From: Actinocrinis sp035605935
Lineage (GTDB): Bacteria > Actinomycetota > Actinomycetes > Streptomycetales > Catenulisporaceae
Direction of reading: 5' to 3'
Assembly (NCBI RefSeq): GCF_035605935.1
Contig: NZ_DATNGK010000263.1
Span: forward strand, 1-64,000
Length of the DNA stretch: 64,000 nt
Part shown: positions 27,053 to 35,682 of the stretch, one piece after another
Numbering within the stretch: the stretch's first letter is position 1
Layout of the letters: the number at the start of each line of letters is the position of its first letter
Made by a program: the position numbers and the translations under genes
Notes under the pieces: model-generated
Told to the model about the DNA's origin: nothing
What the model saw: the letters and a program-made list of their open reading frames with translations, nothing else
The model's database searches: none

Positions 27053-28131
27053 CAGTCCGACCCGCACAGTGCCGGTCGTTGGACACGCGGGTTAGGGCAG
27101 CATCCGGCGCGACACACGTCCGGCATCACGCCCAGGGCGCTGAGCACCTTCGGCTCCGGCTGCTCGCCGCGAGCACGCGCGGCGCGTTCGAGCACGAGGT
27201 CGCGGATTGCGGCGACGAATGCCGGGTCCGTCCCGACGGTCGCCGCCCGAGCGAAGGGCAGGCCAAGCTTGGCGGCCGTCGCGGCGGCCTCGGTGTCGAG
27301 GTCGTAGACGACCTCCATGTGATCCGAGACGAAGCCGATCGGGACCGCCACCGCCGCGGTCAATCCTTGAGCAGAGCGCTCACGCAGGTAGTCGCCGATG
27401 TCCGGCTCAAGCCACGGCTGGCTTGGCGGACCGCTGCGGCTGCAATAGGTGAGCGACCGCGGCCTGCTCACGATGCCGGTGGCTCGCTCTACGCCCTCTG
27501 CGACGAGGTCCGCGACGGCCTGGTGCTGTTCGACGTAAGGGCTCGACTCTGCCAGGACGAGCGGCAGCGAGTGCGTAACGAACACCAACTCGGCGGCATC
27601 GCGAACCGACTCGTCGAGCGTTGCCAACGCATCGACGGTCGAGCGGACCATGGGCTCTACGAAGCCGGGGTGGTCGTAGTACGCGCGGATGCGGTCCAGT
27701 CGCAGATCCGCAGTCGTCGCTCCGCCCGCTTCCACCGCCGCGGCCAGGTCCTCGCGATATTGCCGGCAACCCGAGTAAGACGAATACGCCGACGTGACGA
27801 ACACCACGGCCCGCTGCACGCCGTCCTCAGCCATCCGGGCGAGCGTGTCGGCGACGTACGGGTCCCAGTTCCGGTTGCCCCAGTAAATCGGCAGGTCGAG
27901 CCCGTGCTGCCCGAAGTCTTGCTCAAGAGCGGCGATCAGCGCGCGGTTCTGCCCGTTGATCGGGCTGACCCCGCCGAATTGGAAATAGTGCGCGCCGACT
28001 TCGACCAGCCGCTCCTTGGGGATGCCCCGGCCGCGGGTGACGTTCTCCAGGAAGGGGACGACGTCGTCCGGACCCTCGGGCCCGCCGAAGGAAAGCAGCA
28101 GCAGGGCGTCGTACGGGCTGGCCAAAGACAT
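27052..28131 (-). CDS. hemH: Ferrochelatase (coproporphyrin type, HemH/CpfC)
   Basis: 359 residues from the ATG at 28131; the frame is open upstream but has no coding character. Inserts Fe2+ into a porphyrin. Actinobacteria use the coproporphyrin-dependent heme pathway, so coproporphyrin III is the expected substrate. Motifs: LLLSFGGPEGPDDVVPFL, RNWDPYVADTL, VFVTSAYSSYSGCRQY, VTHSLP and VPIGFVSDHMEVVYDLD, with the metal-site His and Glu. The C-terminus has clustered cysteines (CRAGCCPNP ... LCGSD), consistent with the [2Fe-2S] cluster known for mycobacterial ferrochelatase. Coupled by TGATG overlap to the phosphatase gene. Confidence 0.93.
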   Translation of the reverse strand: MSLASPYDALLLLSFGGPEGPDDVVPFLENVTRGRGIPKERLVEVGAHYFQFGGVSPINGQNRALIAALEQDFGQHGLDLPIYWGNRNWDPYVADTLARMAEDGVQRAVVFVTSAYSSYSGCRQYREDLAAAVEAGGATTADLRLDRIRAYYDHPGFVEPMVRSTVDALATLDESVRDAAELVFVTHSLPLVLAESSPYVEQHQAVADLVAEGVERATGIVSRPRSLTYCSRSGPPSQPWLEPDIGDYLRERSAQGLTAAVAVPIGFVSDHMEVVYDLDTEAAATAAKLGLPFARAATVGTDPAFVAAIRDLVLERAARARGEQPEPKVLSALGVMPDVCRAGCCPNPRVQRPALCGSD

Positions 28132-28368
28132 GACGCCATCCTCGCACGCCCGGCTCGGGCGCAAACGCCGCGGTCGGCTAGCGTGGTAAAGGCGGCACAA
28201 GGTGGGGCGCAGCGTGGCGAGCAACATCAAAATTGCCTGAAGTCCCTTGACGCCCGGCCGCATGTCGCGTTGGCTACGCACCGCAGAACCAACCCGGGCG
28301 GCACAATTCCGCGCAAGAGCGCCTTGCACGGCAGGCCCGCGCGAGACCGCACGCCACCCCGCTGACTG

Positions 28369-29712
28369 ATGAGATGGGCAATCGAGGCTGTGAGCACTGA
28401 GGCGACCTCCACGCCGACCCGCACGTGGACCAACTGGGCCGGCAACCAGAAGGCCCGGGTCAGGCGCATAGCCACTCCGTCAAGCGCCGCCGAGGTGGCG
28501 CAGACCGTGCGCGAGGCCGCGGCCCAGGGTCTGGCCGTCAAACCAGTCGGCAGCGGCCACTCGTTCACCCCTGTCGCAGTCACCGACGGCGTGCTCATCA
28601 GGCTGGACAATCTGACCAGGCTGCGGTCTGCGGACAAGTCATCCAGGCTGGTCACCGTCGAGGCCGGCATGGGCCTGTGGCGATTCAATGAACTGCTGGC
28701 GGAGCAGGGCCTCGCGCTGACCAACATGGGCGATATCCAGGCGCAGACGGTCTCGGGCGCGATCGGCACCGGCACGCACGGCACCGGCCGGTCAAGCGCG
28801 TCGATCGCCGCGCAGGTCGCAGGGCTCGAAGTGGTGCTGGCCGACGGTTCGATCGTGTCCTGCTCCGCCACCGAGCGTCCTGAGTTGTTCGAGGCGGCAC
28901 GTATTGGCGTCGGCGCGATCGGTGTGATCACCGCGGTCACCTTCCGCACCGAGCCGGCGTTCCTGCTGGCTGCGCGCGAGGAGCCGATGCGCCTTGACGC
29001 GGTGTTCGAATCCTTTGACGAGCTCTGGCAGGACAACGAGCACTTCGAGTTCTGGTGGTTCCCGCACACCGACGCGACGATGCTCAAGCGCAACAACCGC
29101 ACGGAAGGTCCGGCGGCCCCGCTCTCGCGCAGCCGGGTCTGGTTGGAGGACGAATTCCTGTCCAACACCTTCTTCTCCGGGCTGCTCAAGGCGGGCCGCA
29201 GCGCGCCACGCGCCGTGCCGGCCATCAACAAGCTGGCGGCGAAGGCACTGTCCGCGCGCAGCTACACCGACCGCTCGGACAAGGTGTTCACCTCGCCGCG
29301 CCGGTTCAAGTTCCTGGAGATGGAGTACGCACTGCCGCGCGAGGCCACCGTGCCCGCGCTGCGCGAGATCCGGCGGATGCTCCAAGACGCGGGTTTACGC
29401 ATCGCGATTCCCATCGAGGTGCGCACCGCGCCGGCGGACGAGCTGTGGCTGTCGACGGCATACGGCCGCGACACCGCCTACCTGGCGTTCCACATGACCG
29501 AAGGCGTGAATCCGGCGGAGTACTTCGAGAACGCCGAGTCGATCATGGTCGCGTACGACGGCCGCCCGCACTGGGGGAAGCTGCACACGCGCGACCGCGA
29601 GTACCTGGCGTCGGCGTACCCGCGCTTCGACGACTTCCTCGCCGTGCGGGACAAGGCAGACCCACAGCGCGTATTCGCCAACGACTACACCAGGCGCATC
29701 TTCGGCGCCTGA
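28369..29712 (+). CDS. FAD-linked sugar-1,4-lactone oxidase family protein
   Basis: 447 residues. The N-terminal FAD-binding PCMH/VAO domain contains GSGHSFTP, with His64 as the likely covalent flavin site, then NMGDIQAQTVSGAIGTGTHGTG. The C-terminal domain is the D-arabinono-1,4-lactone oxidase (ALO) type, with the family motif HWGKLH near the end and a final FANDYTRRIFGA. Relatives oxidise L-gulono- or D-arabinono-lactone, or alditols, using O2. The physiological substrate cannot be read. It stands alone between hemH (divergent) and miaA (convergent). The start could also be a GTG at 28390. Confidence 0.9.
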   Translation: MRWAIEAVSTEATSTPTRTWTNWAGNQKARVRRIATPSSAAEVAQTVREAAAQGLAVKPVGSGHSFTPVAVTDGVLIRLDNLTRLRSADKSSRLVTVEAGMGLWRFNELLAEQGLALTNMGDIQAQTVSGAIGTGTHGTGRSSASIAAQVAGLEVVLADGSIVSCSATERPELFEAARIGVGAIGVITAVTFRTEPAFLLAAREEPMRLDAVFESFDELWQDNEHFEFWWFPHTDATMLKRNNRTEGPAAPLSRSRVWLEDEFLSNTFFSGLLKAGRSAPRAVPAINKLAAKALSARSYTDRSDKVFTSPRRFKFLEMEYALPREATVPALREIRRMLQDAGLRIAIPIEVRTAPADELWLSTAYGRDTAYLAFHMTEGVNPAEYFENAESIMVAYDGRPHWGKLHTRDREYLASAYPRFDDFLAVRDKADPQRVFANDYTRRIFGA

Positions 29713-29764
29713 AGCCACCTGACGGCTCGTTAGCTCTCAGTCGGCCTTCCCGGCGCAACGTCAG

Positions 29765-30769
29765 TTACCCACAGGCGAGTTCGAGCGCCGCCTCGTAGAG
29801 CCCTGAGCCGGTCTGTTCGAGCCAATGCACGTGCGGGTCGCGGCGGAACCAGGATTCCTGGCGCCGCGCGAATCGCTTGGTCTCCTTCACGGTCTGCTCG
29901 CGCGCCTCCTCCTCGGAGATTTCTTCAGCGAGGAAGGCCAGCACCTGCTTGTAGCCGAGGGCCCGGCTGGCCGTGACGCCCTCGCGCAGTCCGACGCGCT
30001 CTAACGCACGCACCTCGTCGACAAGCCCTCGCTCCCACATGACGTCGACGCGGTGCGTAATACGCTCGTCGAGCACGGCGCGGTCAGCCGTGAGGCCGAG
30101 GCGGAGCGTGTGCGGGTAATGCGGGCTGTGGCCCGGCAACGTCGCGGTGAACTGGCCGCCGGTCAGCTCGATCACCTCGAGCGCACGCACGATCCGTCGA
30201 CCATTCGAGGGCAGGATCGCTGCCGCTGCGCCCGGGTCGGCCGCGGCGAGCCGCGCGTGCATTGCGGCGGAACCGACCTGCGCGAGCTGCGCCTCAAGCT
30301 CAGCGCGCAGCTCCGGATCGGTACCGGGAAACTCGAAGTCGTCCAGCGTCGCGTGTACGTAGAGTCCTGAGCCGCCTACCAGGATCGCCGGGCGGCCCTC
30401 TGCGAGCAGCCGATCGATGATCGAGCGCGCGAGGCGCTGGTATTCGGCTACCGCAGCGCGCTCGGTGACCGGCCAGATGTCGAGCAGATGATGCGGTACA
30501 CCCTGCCGCTCGGTTTCAGTCAGCTTCGCCGTGCCGATATCCATGCCGCGGTAGAGCTGCATGGAGTCGGCATTGACCACCTCGCCGCCGACTTCCTGGG
30601 CGAGCGCAACGGCCAGGTCGGACTTGCCGACGGCGGTGGGACCGACCACGGCGATCACTGTCGGACGGCCGTGTCGCGCGTCGTTGCCGTCCTCACGCGC
30701 CTGGTCAGACGGCTCCGCCCCCAAGTGCCGCGTTTGCGTCTGCGCCTGTTCCGTCAATGGCCCTGTCAC
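29765..30769 (-). CDS. miaA: tRNA dimethylallyltransferase MiaA
   Basis: 334 residues from the GTG at 30769, which has GGGAG 9 bp upstream; the longer frame to 30910 lacks support. Transfers dimethylallyl from DMAPP to N6 of A37 in tRNAs reading UNN codons. P-loop GPTAVGKSDLA, then NADSMQLYRGMDIGTAK and the SGLYVHATLDDFEFP stretch. ASRALGYKQ and KRFARRQESWFRRDP mark the tRNA-binding end. The N-terminal 40 residues are a polar extension. The partner MiaB, which methylthiolates the same base, is encoded at 32040-33554. Confidence 0.95.
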   Translation of the reverse strand: MTGPLTEQAQTQTRHLGAEPSDQAREDGNDARHGRPTVIAVVGPTAVGKSDLAVALAQEVGGEVVNADSMQLYRGMDIGTAKLTETERQGVPHHLLDIWPVTERAAVAEYQRLARSIIDRLLAEGRPAILVGGSGLYVHATLDDFEFPGTDPELRAELEAQLAQVGSAAMHARLAAADPGAAAAILPSNGRRIVRALEVIELTGGQFTATLPGHSPHYPHTLRLGLTADRAVLDERITHRVDVMWERGLVDEVRALERVGLREGVTASRALGYKQVLAFLAEEISEEEAREQTVKETKRFARRQESWFRRDPHVHWLEQTGSGLYEAALELACG

Positions 30770-30887
30770 GGGCTCATTCTCCCAGTTCCGAGCTCCACTC
30801 TTCGCCGCGCGATGTCCTGTTATGTCACATATGCTCGGTAGATCGGGCCGCCGGAACACGGCGGCGTCACGACCGGAGGGCCAGACG

Positions 30888-31214
30888 ATGGGCATCTTCG
30901 ACAGGTTCAAACACAGCAGGAATCAGGGCGGCGGCTCGTCTACCGCGCTGATGGACCGCGCGCGCGGGATGCTGCACGGCCACGGCGACCAGGCCAACAA
31001 GGGCGTCGACAAGGCCGGGCAGATGATCGACGAGCGGACCGGCAACCGGTACACCGATCAGATCAACACGGGCACGAGCAAGGCAAAGGAGATGCTCGCC
31101 GAGGAGGACCAGGGTTCGGGGATGACACAAGATCCCGCCACCGGCGCTGACATGCCGCACCCCGAGATGGGCAGCATGCCCGGGGGCGACGTCCCGCAGC
31201 AGCCGCCGAGCTGA
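30888..31214 (+). CDS. MT0933-like antitoxin family protein
   Basis: 108 residues; GGAGG lies 7 bp before the ATG. The N-terminus MGIFDRFK plus a repeat-like helical centre (DQANKGVDKAGQMIDERTGNR, YTDQINTGTSKAKEML) matches the family named after Mycobacterium MT0933/Rv0909. The C-terminus is Pro/Gly/Met-rich and disordered. Rv0909 is an antitoxin paired with a toxin, but no toxin gene is adjacent here, so the toxin-antitoxin role is unsupported. Divergent from miaA. Confidence 0.8.
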   Translation: MGIFDRFKHSRNQGGGSSTALMDRARGMLHGHGDQANKGVDKAGQMIDERTGNRYTDQINTGTSKAKEMLAEEDQGSGMTQDPATGADMPHPEMGSMPGGDVPQQPPS

Positions 31215-31270
31215 GCCGGACGGGACCGGGACCGGGCGTCTACGGCCGTTTTGCAGCTAGCGGGCGGCGG

Positions 31271-32026
31271 TCAGACGTCGACCGCCGCCGAGCCTCCCAG
31301 AACCCAGAGCGCCGCGAAGTAGCCGACGCCGTAAGGCGCGCAGCAGGAGAGCAATTCGCCGTGCCATTGCCGCTCACCCGGGTCGGACTCGCCGGCATCG
31401 GCGGCTCCGGCGAGTACCTGCCAGGGCGCGCGTCCTGCCGCCAGCAAGTCGCTCGCAGCCGTCGGATCGATGGCTGCGAGCGACTTCGTGTCCACAGCCG
31501 CAAGGGCGCGAGCGATCTCGTCATCGAAGGGCTCGGCGCGGTCGTCGAGGTAGCCGGGAGCCTTGAGCGTGCGCCGCGCAGAGCCGTCAGCCATGACCAG
31601 GAACGCCACCCGCTCGCTGCGCCTGGCCAATTCCCGACCCAACCGCGCGCACTCTGCTGGCTCGGTGTCCTCGCCGATCTCCCATGCCTCGCACGCAAAA
31701 TCGGCCGATGACGCGGCTGCGTCGAGCAGCCATCTGCCAACCAGCAGGCCGCAGCACGGCTCGACGGCGGCGTCCTGACCATCCGGGGCGGCCCCGACTA
31801 CGAAGTCCACGCCGAAGCGGCGGAACGTGCCCTCAAGCCGCCCTACGCGTGCGCCTGATCCAGCGCCGGGCGCGATCACGACGAGCAGATCCGGATTTCG
31901 AGTCGACACACGCGTCACGACGTCCAGACACGCCTCACGGACGTCCGCTAGTTCGTCAGCCGCGCCGCCGGCGACTTCAGGGACAAGCAGAGGCGTCTGC
32001 GGGCACACTGCGGCCGCAACCAACAT
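31271..32026 (-). CDS. Class III extradiol dioxygenase-like (LigB-like) protein
   Basis: 251 residues from the ATG at 32026, 13 bp after the miaB stop. Starts MLVAAAVCPQTPLLVPEVAGGAADEL and contains LVVIAPGAGS, VAFLVMADGSARRTLKAPGYLD and FDDEIARAL. This pattern is that of the actinobacterial protein annotated as class III extradiol dioxygenase subunit B-like. The LigB metal ligands are not conserved in an obvious way (the usual first His is replaced by C-P-Q-T-P), so ring-cleaving activity is doubtful. The conserved position after miaB suggests a housekeeping or RNA-related role, which is inference. Confidence 0.8.
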   Translation of the reverse strand: MLVAAAVCPQTPLLVPEVAGGAADELADVREACLDVVTRVSTRNPDLLVVIAPGAGSGARVGRLEGTFRRFGVDFVVGAAPDGQDAAVEPCCGLLVGRWLLDAAASSADFACEAWEIGEDTEPAECARLGRELARRSERVAFLVMADGSARRTLKAPGYLDDRAEPFDDEIARALAAVDTKSLAAIDPTAASDLLAAGRAPWQVLAGAADAGESDPGERQWHGELLSCCAPYGVGYFAALWVLGGSAAVDV

Positions 32027-32039
32027 GCTGCTATCCCGC

Positions 32040-33554
32040 TCAGCCGCACACAGACGCGGCGGGCAGCGGCGCGGGAATGCCGACGCCGGGCATCCCGAGT
32101 GAGACAACCGGCTTGTCGTCCTTGGCCGCGTTACGCGCCTCCCAGGCGTCGCCCGAGCGCATGCGCCGCAGCGTGCGTACCGCGCTGCCGCCATCCTCCC
32201 CGTCGGCGACGAGGTGGTGCGGCGCTGCGTACGTGATCCGGGCCGTCACCAGGTCACCGGGGCGAGGCCGTTGCGCGTCATCCAGCGCACCGGTCGTCGC
32301 GTCTCCGACCCCGAAGTGCACGAGCCGGTTGTCGCGAGCCCGGCCGGACATGCGGTGAGTCGAGCCGTCCTTACGGCCTTCGCCCTCGGCCACCAGGAGT
32401 TCGACCTCGGTGCCGACGAGCTTGCGGTTCTCCGCCCAGGAGATCTCCTCCTGCAGGTCGACGAGCCGCTGGTAACGCTCCTGGACGACCTGCTTCGGGA
32501 CCTGGGCGTCCATCTCGGCGGCCGGGGTGCCAGGGCGCTTCGAGTACTGGAAGGTGAAGGCCGACGCGAATCGAGACTCGCGCACGACGTGCAGCGTCTG
32601 CTCGAAATCGGCCTCGGTCTCGCCCGGGAAGCCGATGATGACGTCAGTCGTGATCGCCGCGTGGGGGATGGCCTTACGCACCCGCTCGATGATGCCTAGG
32701 TACCGCTCCTGTCGGTAGGAGCGACGCATGGCGCGTAGCACGGAGTCCGAGCCGGACTGAAGCGGCATGTGCAACGACGGCATCACGTTCGGCGTCTCCG
32801 CCATGGCCGCGATCACATCATCGGTGAAATCACGCGGATGCGGGGAGGTGAAGCGAACCCGCTCCAAGCCCTCGATCTGCCCGCAAGCGCGCAGCAGCTT
32901 GGAAAACGCCTCGCGGTCCCCGAATTCTGAGCCGTAAGAGTTCACGTTCTGCCCGAGCAGCGTGATCTCCACGACGCCCTCGGCGACGAGCGCCTCGATT
33001 TCGGCCAGAATCTCGCCTGGCCGCCGGTCCCGTTCGGTACCTCGCAGCGCCGGCACGATGCAGAAAGTGCACTTGTTGTTGCAGCCGACCGAAACCGAGA
33101 CCCACGCCGCGTAGGCGGACTCACGGCGGGTCGGCAGCGTCGAGGGGAAGACTTCCAGCGCCTCGGCGATCTCGACCTGCGCCTCCTCCTGCACGCGCGC
33201 GCGTTCGAGCAGCACCGGTAGGGCAGCGAGGTTGTGCGTACCGAAGACGACGTCGACGTAGGGCGCGCGTCGCACCACCTCGCCGCGGTCCTTCTGCGCG
33301 AGACAGCCGCCGACCGCGATCTGCATACCGGGCCGCTGTGCCTTAACCGAGGCGAGGTGCCCGAGGTTGCCGTACAGCCGGTTGTCGGCGTTCTCGCGCA
33401 CGGCGCAGGTGTTGAAGACCACCACGTCGGCCGTCTCGCCGTGATCGGCGCGCTCGTAGCCGGCGCTCTCCAGTAGACCGGAGAGCCGCTCAGAGTCGTG
33501 CACGTTCATCTGGCAGCCGTACGTGACGATCTCGTACTTCCTGGAGGAGGACAT
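32040..33554 (-). CDS. miaB: tRNA-2-methylthio-N6-dimethylallyladenosine synthase MiaB
   Basis: 504 residues from the ATG at 33554. Radical-SAM methylthiotransferase acting on i6A37 of tRNA. N-terminal UPF0004 domain with cluster cysteines 14, 50 and 84 (TYGCQMN, NTCAVRE, GGCLAQ). Radical-SAM motif CNNKCTFC gives Cys158, 162 and 165. The later YSKRPGTPAAEM and a C-terminal TRAM domain (ELLVAEGEGRKDGSTHRMSGRARDNRLVHF ... ARITYAAPHHLVAD) complete the enzyme. A 40-residue C-terminal tail rich in A, P and V is extra. It acts after MiaA, encoded nearby. Confidence 0.96.
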   Translation of the reverse strand: MSSSRKYEIVTYGCQMNVHDSERLSGLLESAGYERADHGETADVVVFNTCAVRENADNRLYGNLGHLASVKAQRPGMQIAVGGCLAQKDRGEVVRRAPYVDVVFGTHNLAALPVLLERARVQEEAQVEIAEALEVFPSTLPTRRESAYAAWVSVSVGCNNKCTFCIVPALRGTERDRRPGEILAEIEALVAEGVVEITLLGQNVNSYGSEFGDREAFSKLLRACGQIEGLERVRFTSPHPRDFTDDVIAAMAETPNVMPSLHMPLQSGSDSVLRAMRRSYRQERYLGIIERVRKAIPHAAITTDVIIGFPGETEADFEQTLHVVRESRFASAFTFQYSKRPGTPAAEMDAQVPKQVVQERYQRLVDLQEEISWAENRKLVGTEVELLVAEGEGRKDGSTHRMSGRARDNRLVHFGVGDATTGALDDAQRPRPGDLVTARITYAAPHHLVADGEDGGSAVRTLRRMRSGDAWEARNAAKDDKPVVSLGMPGVGIPAPLPAASVCG

Positions 33555-33788
33555 CCCAGCCGAACCACTCTCATCCGCGACGCGTGAGCCGTGTGACGGC
33601 CACCTGACGCATTTTGCCACGTCGAGTCGCGAAACCGTCCTTCGCGCAGGCCGTGGGCTCGCTCCGGGCGCCGGCCACGGCCCCGTTACCCGACCGTTAT
33701 CGCCCGTTGTGACGAATAAGCCTGACAGGCGCTACCTTTCCACACCGGGAAACGCAGTCGGGGCGGCACCGGTGTGAGGGGCGGAACT

Positions 33789-34694
33789 GTGCGACGACGG
33801 GGATTGCTGGGATTGCTGCTCGCGGTGGGGCTCACGGCGGGTACGGCGGGATGCGTAACCATCTCCCCCATCGCGGCGACCGGTGACTTTCCGGTGGCCG
33901 GCGGGGTGAAGCTGGACAACTCGTCGACCTTTCAGCGGATGGTGGCGCGCGATCAGGGCAAGGGCCGCATCGTCATCGGGGTGAAGAACGATCAGCCCGG
34001 GCTCGGTTATTACGACGAGAACAGCAAGGCCTACACCGGCTTCGACATCGAGATCGCCGAACTGATCGCGGCCGGGCTCGGCTTCAGCCGCGCGCAGATC
34101 CAGTTCTTGCCGGTGACCTCGGCGAACCGGGAGAACGCGCTGCAGAACGGCTCGGTCGACCTGGTGGTGGCGTCGTACTCGTATACGGCGGCCCGCGCGC
34201 AGGTCGTCTCGTTCGCCGGCCCCTATTTCGAGACGATCGATGGCCTGCTGGTGCGGTCGGACGAGAACATGACGAGCCTTGGTTCGCTGACGGCGAGCGA
34301 CAACGTCTGCTCGACCTCGGGCTCGAACTCGATCAGTCCGCTGAAGTCGCTGACCAATGCTCAGCTGGTGCCCCGCAGCACCTTCTCCGAGTGCGTGAGT
34401 GCGCTGAAGCAGCACGCGGTGGACGGGGTGTTCACCGATCTCGCGGTGCTGGCCGGGTACGCGGCCCAGGATCCCGAGCATCTGCGGTTGATCGCGATCC
34501 CGCAGGCCGCGGCGCCGCAGCTGTACGGCATCGGCCTGCCGCTCGGCGATGACCTGCTGCGCCGGAAGATCGACAGCATCCTGGTCGCCGCGGAGAATGA
34601 CGGCACCTGGCAGGCGATTTTCAACGCCACGTTGGCGCCGTCGGGTATTCAGCCGATCGCGCCGCCGGACGGTGTGTGGACGCCGAAGTCCTGA
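33789..34694 (+). CDS. Glutamate-type ABC transporter substrate-binding lipoprotein (orphan)
   Basis: 301 residues from a GTG at 33789 with GAGGGG upstream. Type II signal peptide: RRRGLLGLLLAVGLTAGTAGC with the lipid-attached Cys at about 22. The mature part is a family 3 solute-binding protein: IVIGVKNDQPGLGYYDE, YTGFDIEIAELIAAGLG, NRENALQNGSVDLVVASYS and GVFTDLAVLAGYA. The fold binds glutamate, glutamine or other polar amino acids; two cysteines (NVCST, SECVS) could bridge. No permease or ATPase is encoded in the window, whereas I recall a full gluABCD operon between recX and miaB in Streptomyces. Confidence 0.9.
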   Translation: MRRRGLLGLLLAVGLTAGTAGCVTISPIAATGDFPVAGGVKLDNSSTFQRMVARDQGKGRIVIGVKNDQPGLGYYDENSKAYTGFDIEIAELIAAGLGFSRAQIQFLPVTSANRENALQNGSVDLVVASYSYTAARAQVVSFAGPYFETIDGLLVRSDENMTSLGSLTASDNVCSTSGSNSISPLKSLTNAQLVPRSTFSECVSALKQHAVDGVFTDLAVLAGYAAQDPEHLRLIAIPQAAAPQLYGIGLPLGDDLLRRKIDSILVAAENDGTWQAIFNATLAPSGIQPIAPPDGVWTPKS

Positions 34695-34782
34695 GCCAGT
34701 AGCCGCGCTGGTCGCGGATGCGGTAAGGCCGTGCTCAGCTCGCACCGCGCTCAGTCGGCGCCATGCTCAACGTGCACCAGGC

Positions 34783-35682
34783 TCAGCCCGGTCCGAACGC
34801 GGCGTCGTCGACCTCGCACTCGCTGAAGGCATCCGCGGCGGCTTCTGCCACTTCCTGTTCCTCGGCGGCTTCCTGGATCACGTGGCGCACCGCACGGGAC
34901 ACGATCGCGCCCGAATAGCCTTTGCGCGCGAGGAATCCGGCTAAGCGGCGAAGCTTTACTTCGGCGGGCACGGCGGGCATCCGGTCGTACCGGGCGCGGG
35001 CGATCCGGCAGGCGGTTTCGAATTCCTGCTCGGGATCGAGCGCGCCGACCGCGTCCGCAACGACGTCGTCTGCCACGCCGCGGCGGCGCAGCTCCGCGGA
35101 GAGGGCTCGGCCGCCTTGTCCGCGGATTCGGTGCCTGGATTCGACGAAGGCTTCCGAGTAGCCGACGTCGTCGATCAAGCCGACCTCTTCGAACCGGTCC
35201 AGCACCGCTTCAGCCGCTTCGGGCGCGATGCCCTTGCGTTGCAGGAGTGCGGCCAGTTGGCCTCGGGTCCTGGCTGCTCTGGAGAGGGCGTCCAAGGCGA
35301 TTCGGCGGGCAGCCGCTTCTCCGCCTCCCGCCGATTGCGATGCCTCATCCGCACCGTGCCCATCGGCCCACTGCGGTGCGGCATCGCGACTACTGCCATC
35401 AGTCCGAGCCGGTGCCGGACCCGCGGCGTCGCCGCCGACCGAGTCCGTCAGCGCGTGCCGACCGTCATCGCCGCTGGCCCACTCCGGCATTGCGCCCCGG
35501 CTTACGCCACCAGCCCAAGCCGGCGCAGTGTCCCAGCCTTCATCATCACCCTGTCGGAACTGGCCGCCGCTACTCGGCGACCGCCGCCGAGCACGCCGCT
35601 CGCGCTGACCGCCACCGCCCGCACCCGCGCCGAAGCTCGGGCCCGCGTCCGGCCGGTGACGGTCGTCGGCTCGGCTGGTCAC
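34783..35682 (-). CDS. recX: Regulatory protein RecX with long N-terminal extension
   Basis: 299 residues; normal RecX is about 150-200. The C-terminal half (about 120-299) has the RecX three-helix repeats: ALDALSRAARTRGQLAALLQRKG, VGLIDDVGYSEAFVESR, LRRRGVADDVV and AGFLARKGYSGAIVSRAV. RecX caps RecA filaments and inhibits recombinase activity. The N-terminal 120 residues are low-complexity and contain three Trp-centred repeats (AWAGG, EWASGDDGRHA, QWADGHGADEA). The ATG overlaps the recA stop by 4 bp, so RecX is made in proportion to RecA and shares its damage-responsive promoters. Confidence 0.93.
   Translation of the reverse strand: MTSRADDRHRPDAGPSFGAGAGGGGQRERRARRRSPSSGGQFRQGDDEGWDTAPAWAGGVSRGAMPEWASGDDGRHALTDSVGGDAAGPAPARTDGSSRDAAPQWADGHGADEASQSAGGGEAAARRIALDALSRAARTRGQLAALLQRKGIAPEAAEAVLDRFEEVGLIDDVGYSEAFVESRHRIRGQGGRALSAELRRRGVADDVVADAVGALDPEQEFETACRIARARYDRMPAVPAEVKLRRLAGFLARKGYSGAIVSRAVRHVIQEAAEEQEVAEAAADAFSECEVDDAAFGPG

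Noticed and set aside
30888..31214. Toxin-antitoxin pair
   Set aside because: The MT0933-like antitoxin family member has no adjacent small toxin ORF; both flanking genes (miaA and LigB-like) are housekeeping and point the other way.
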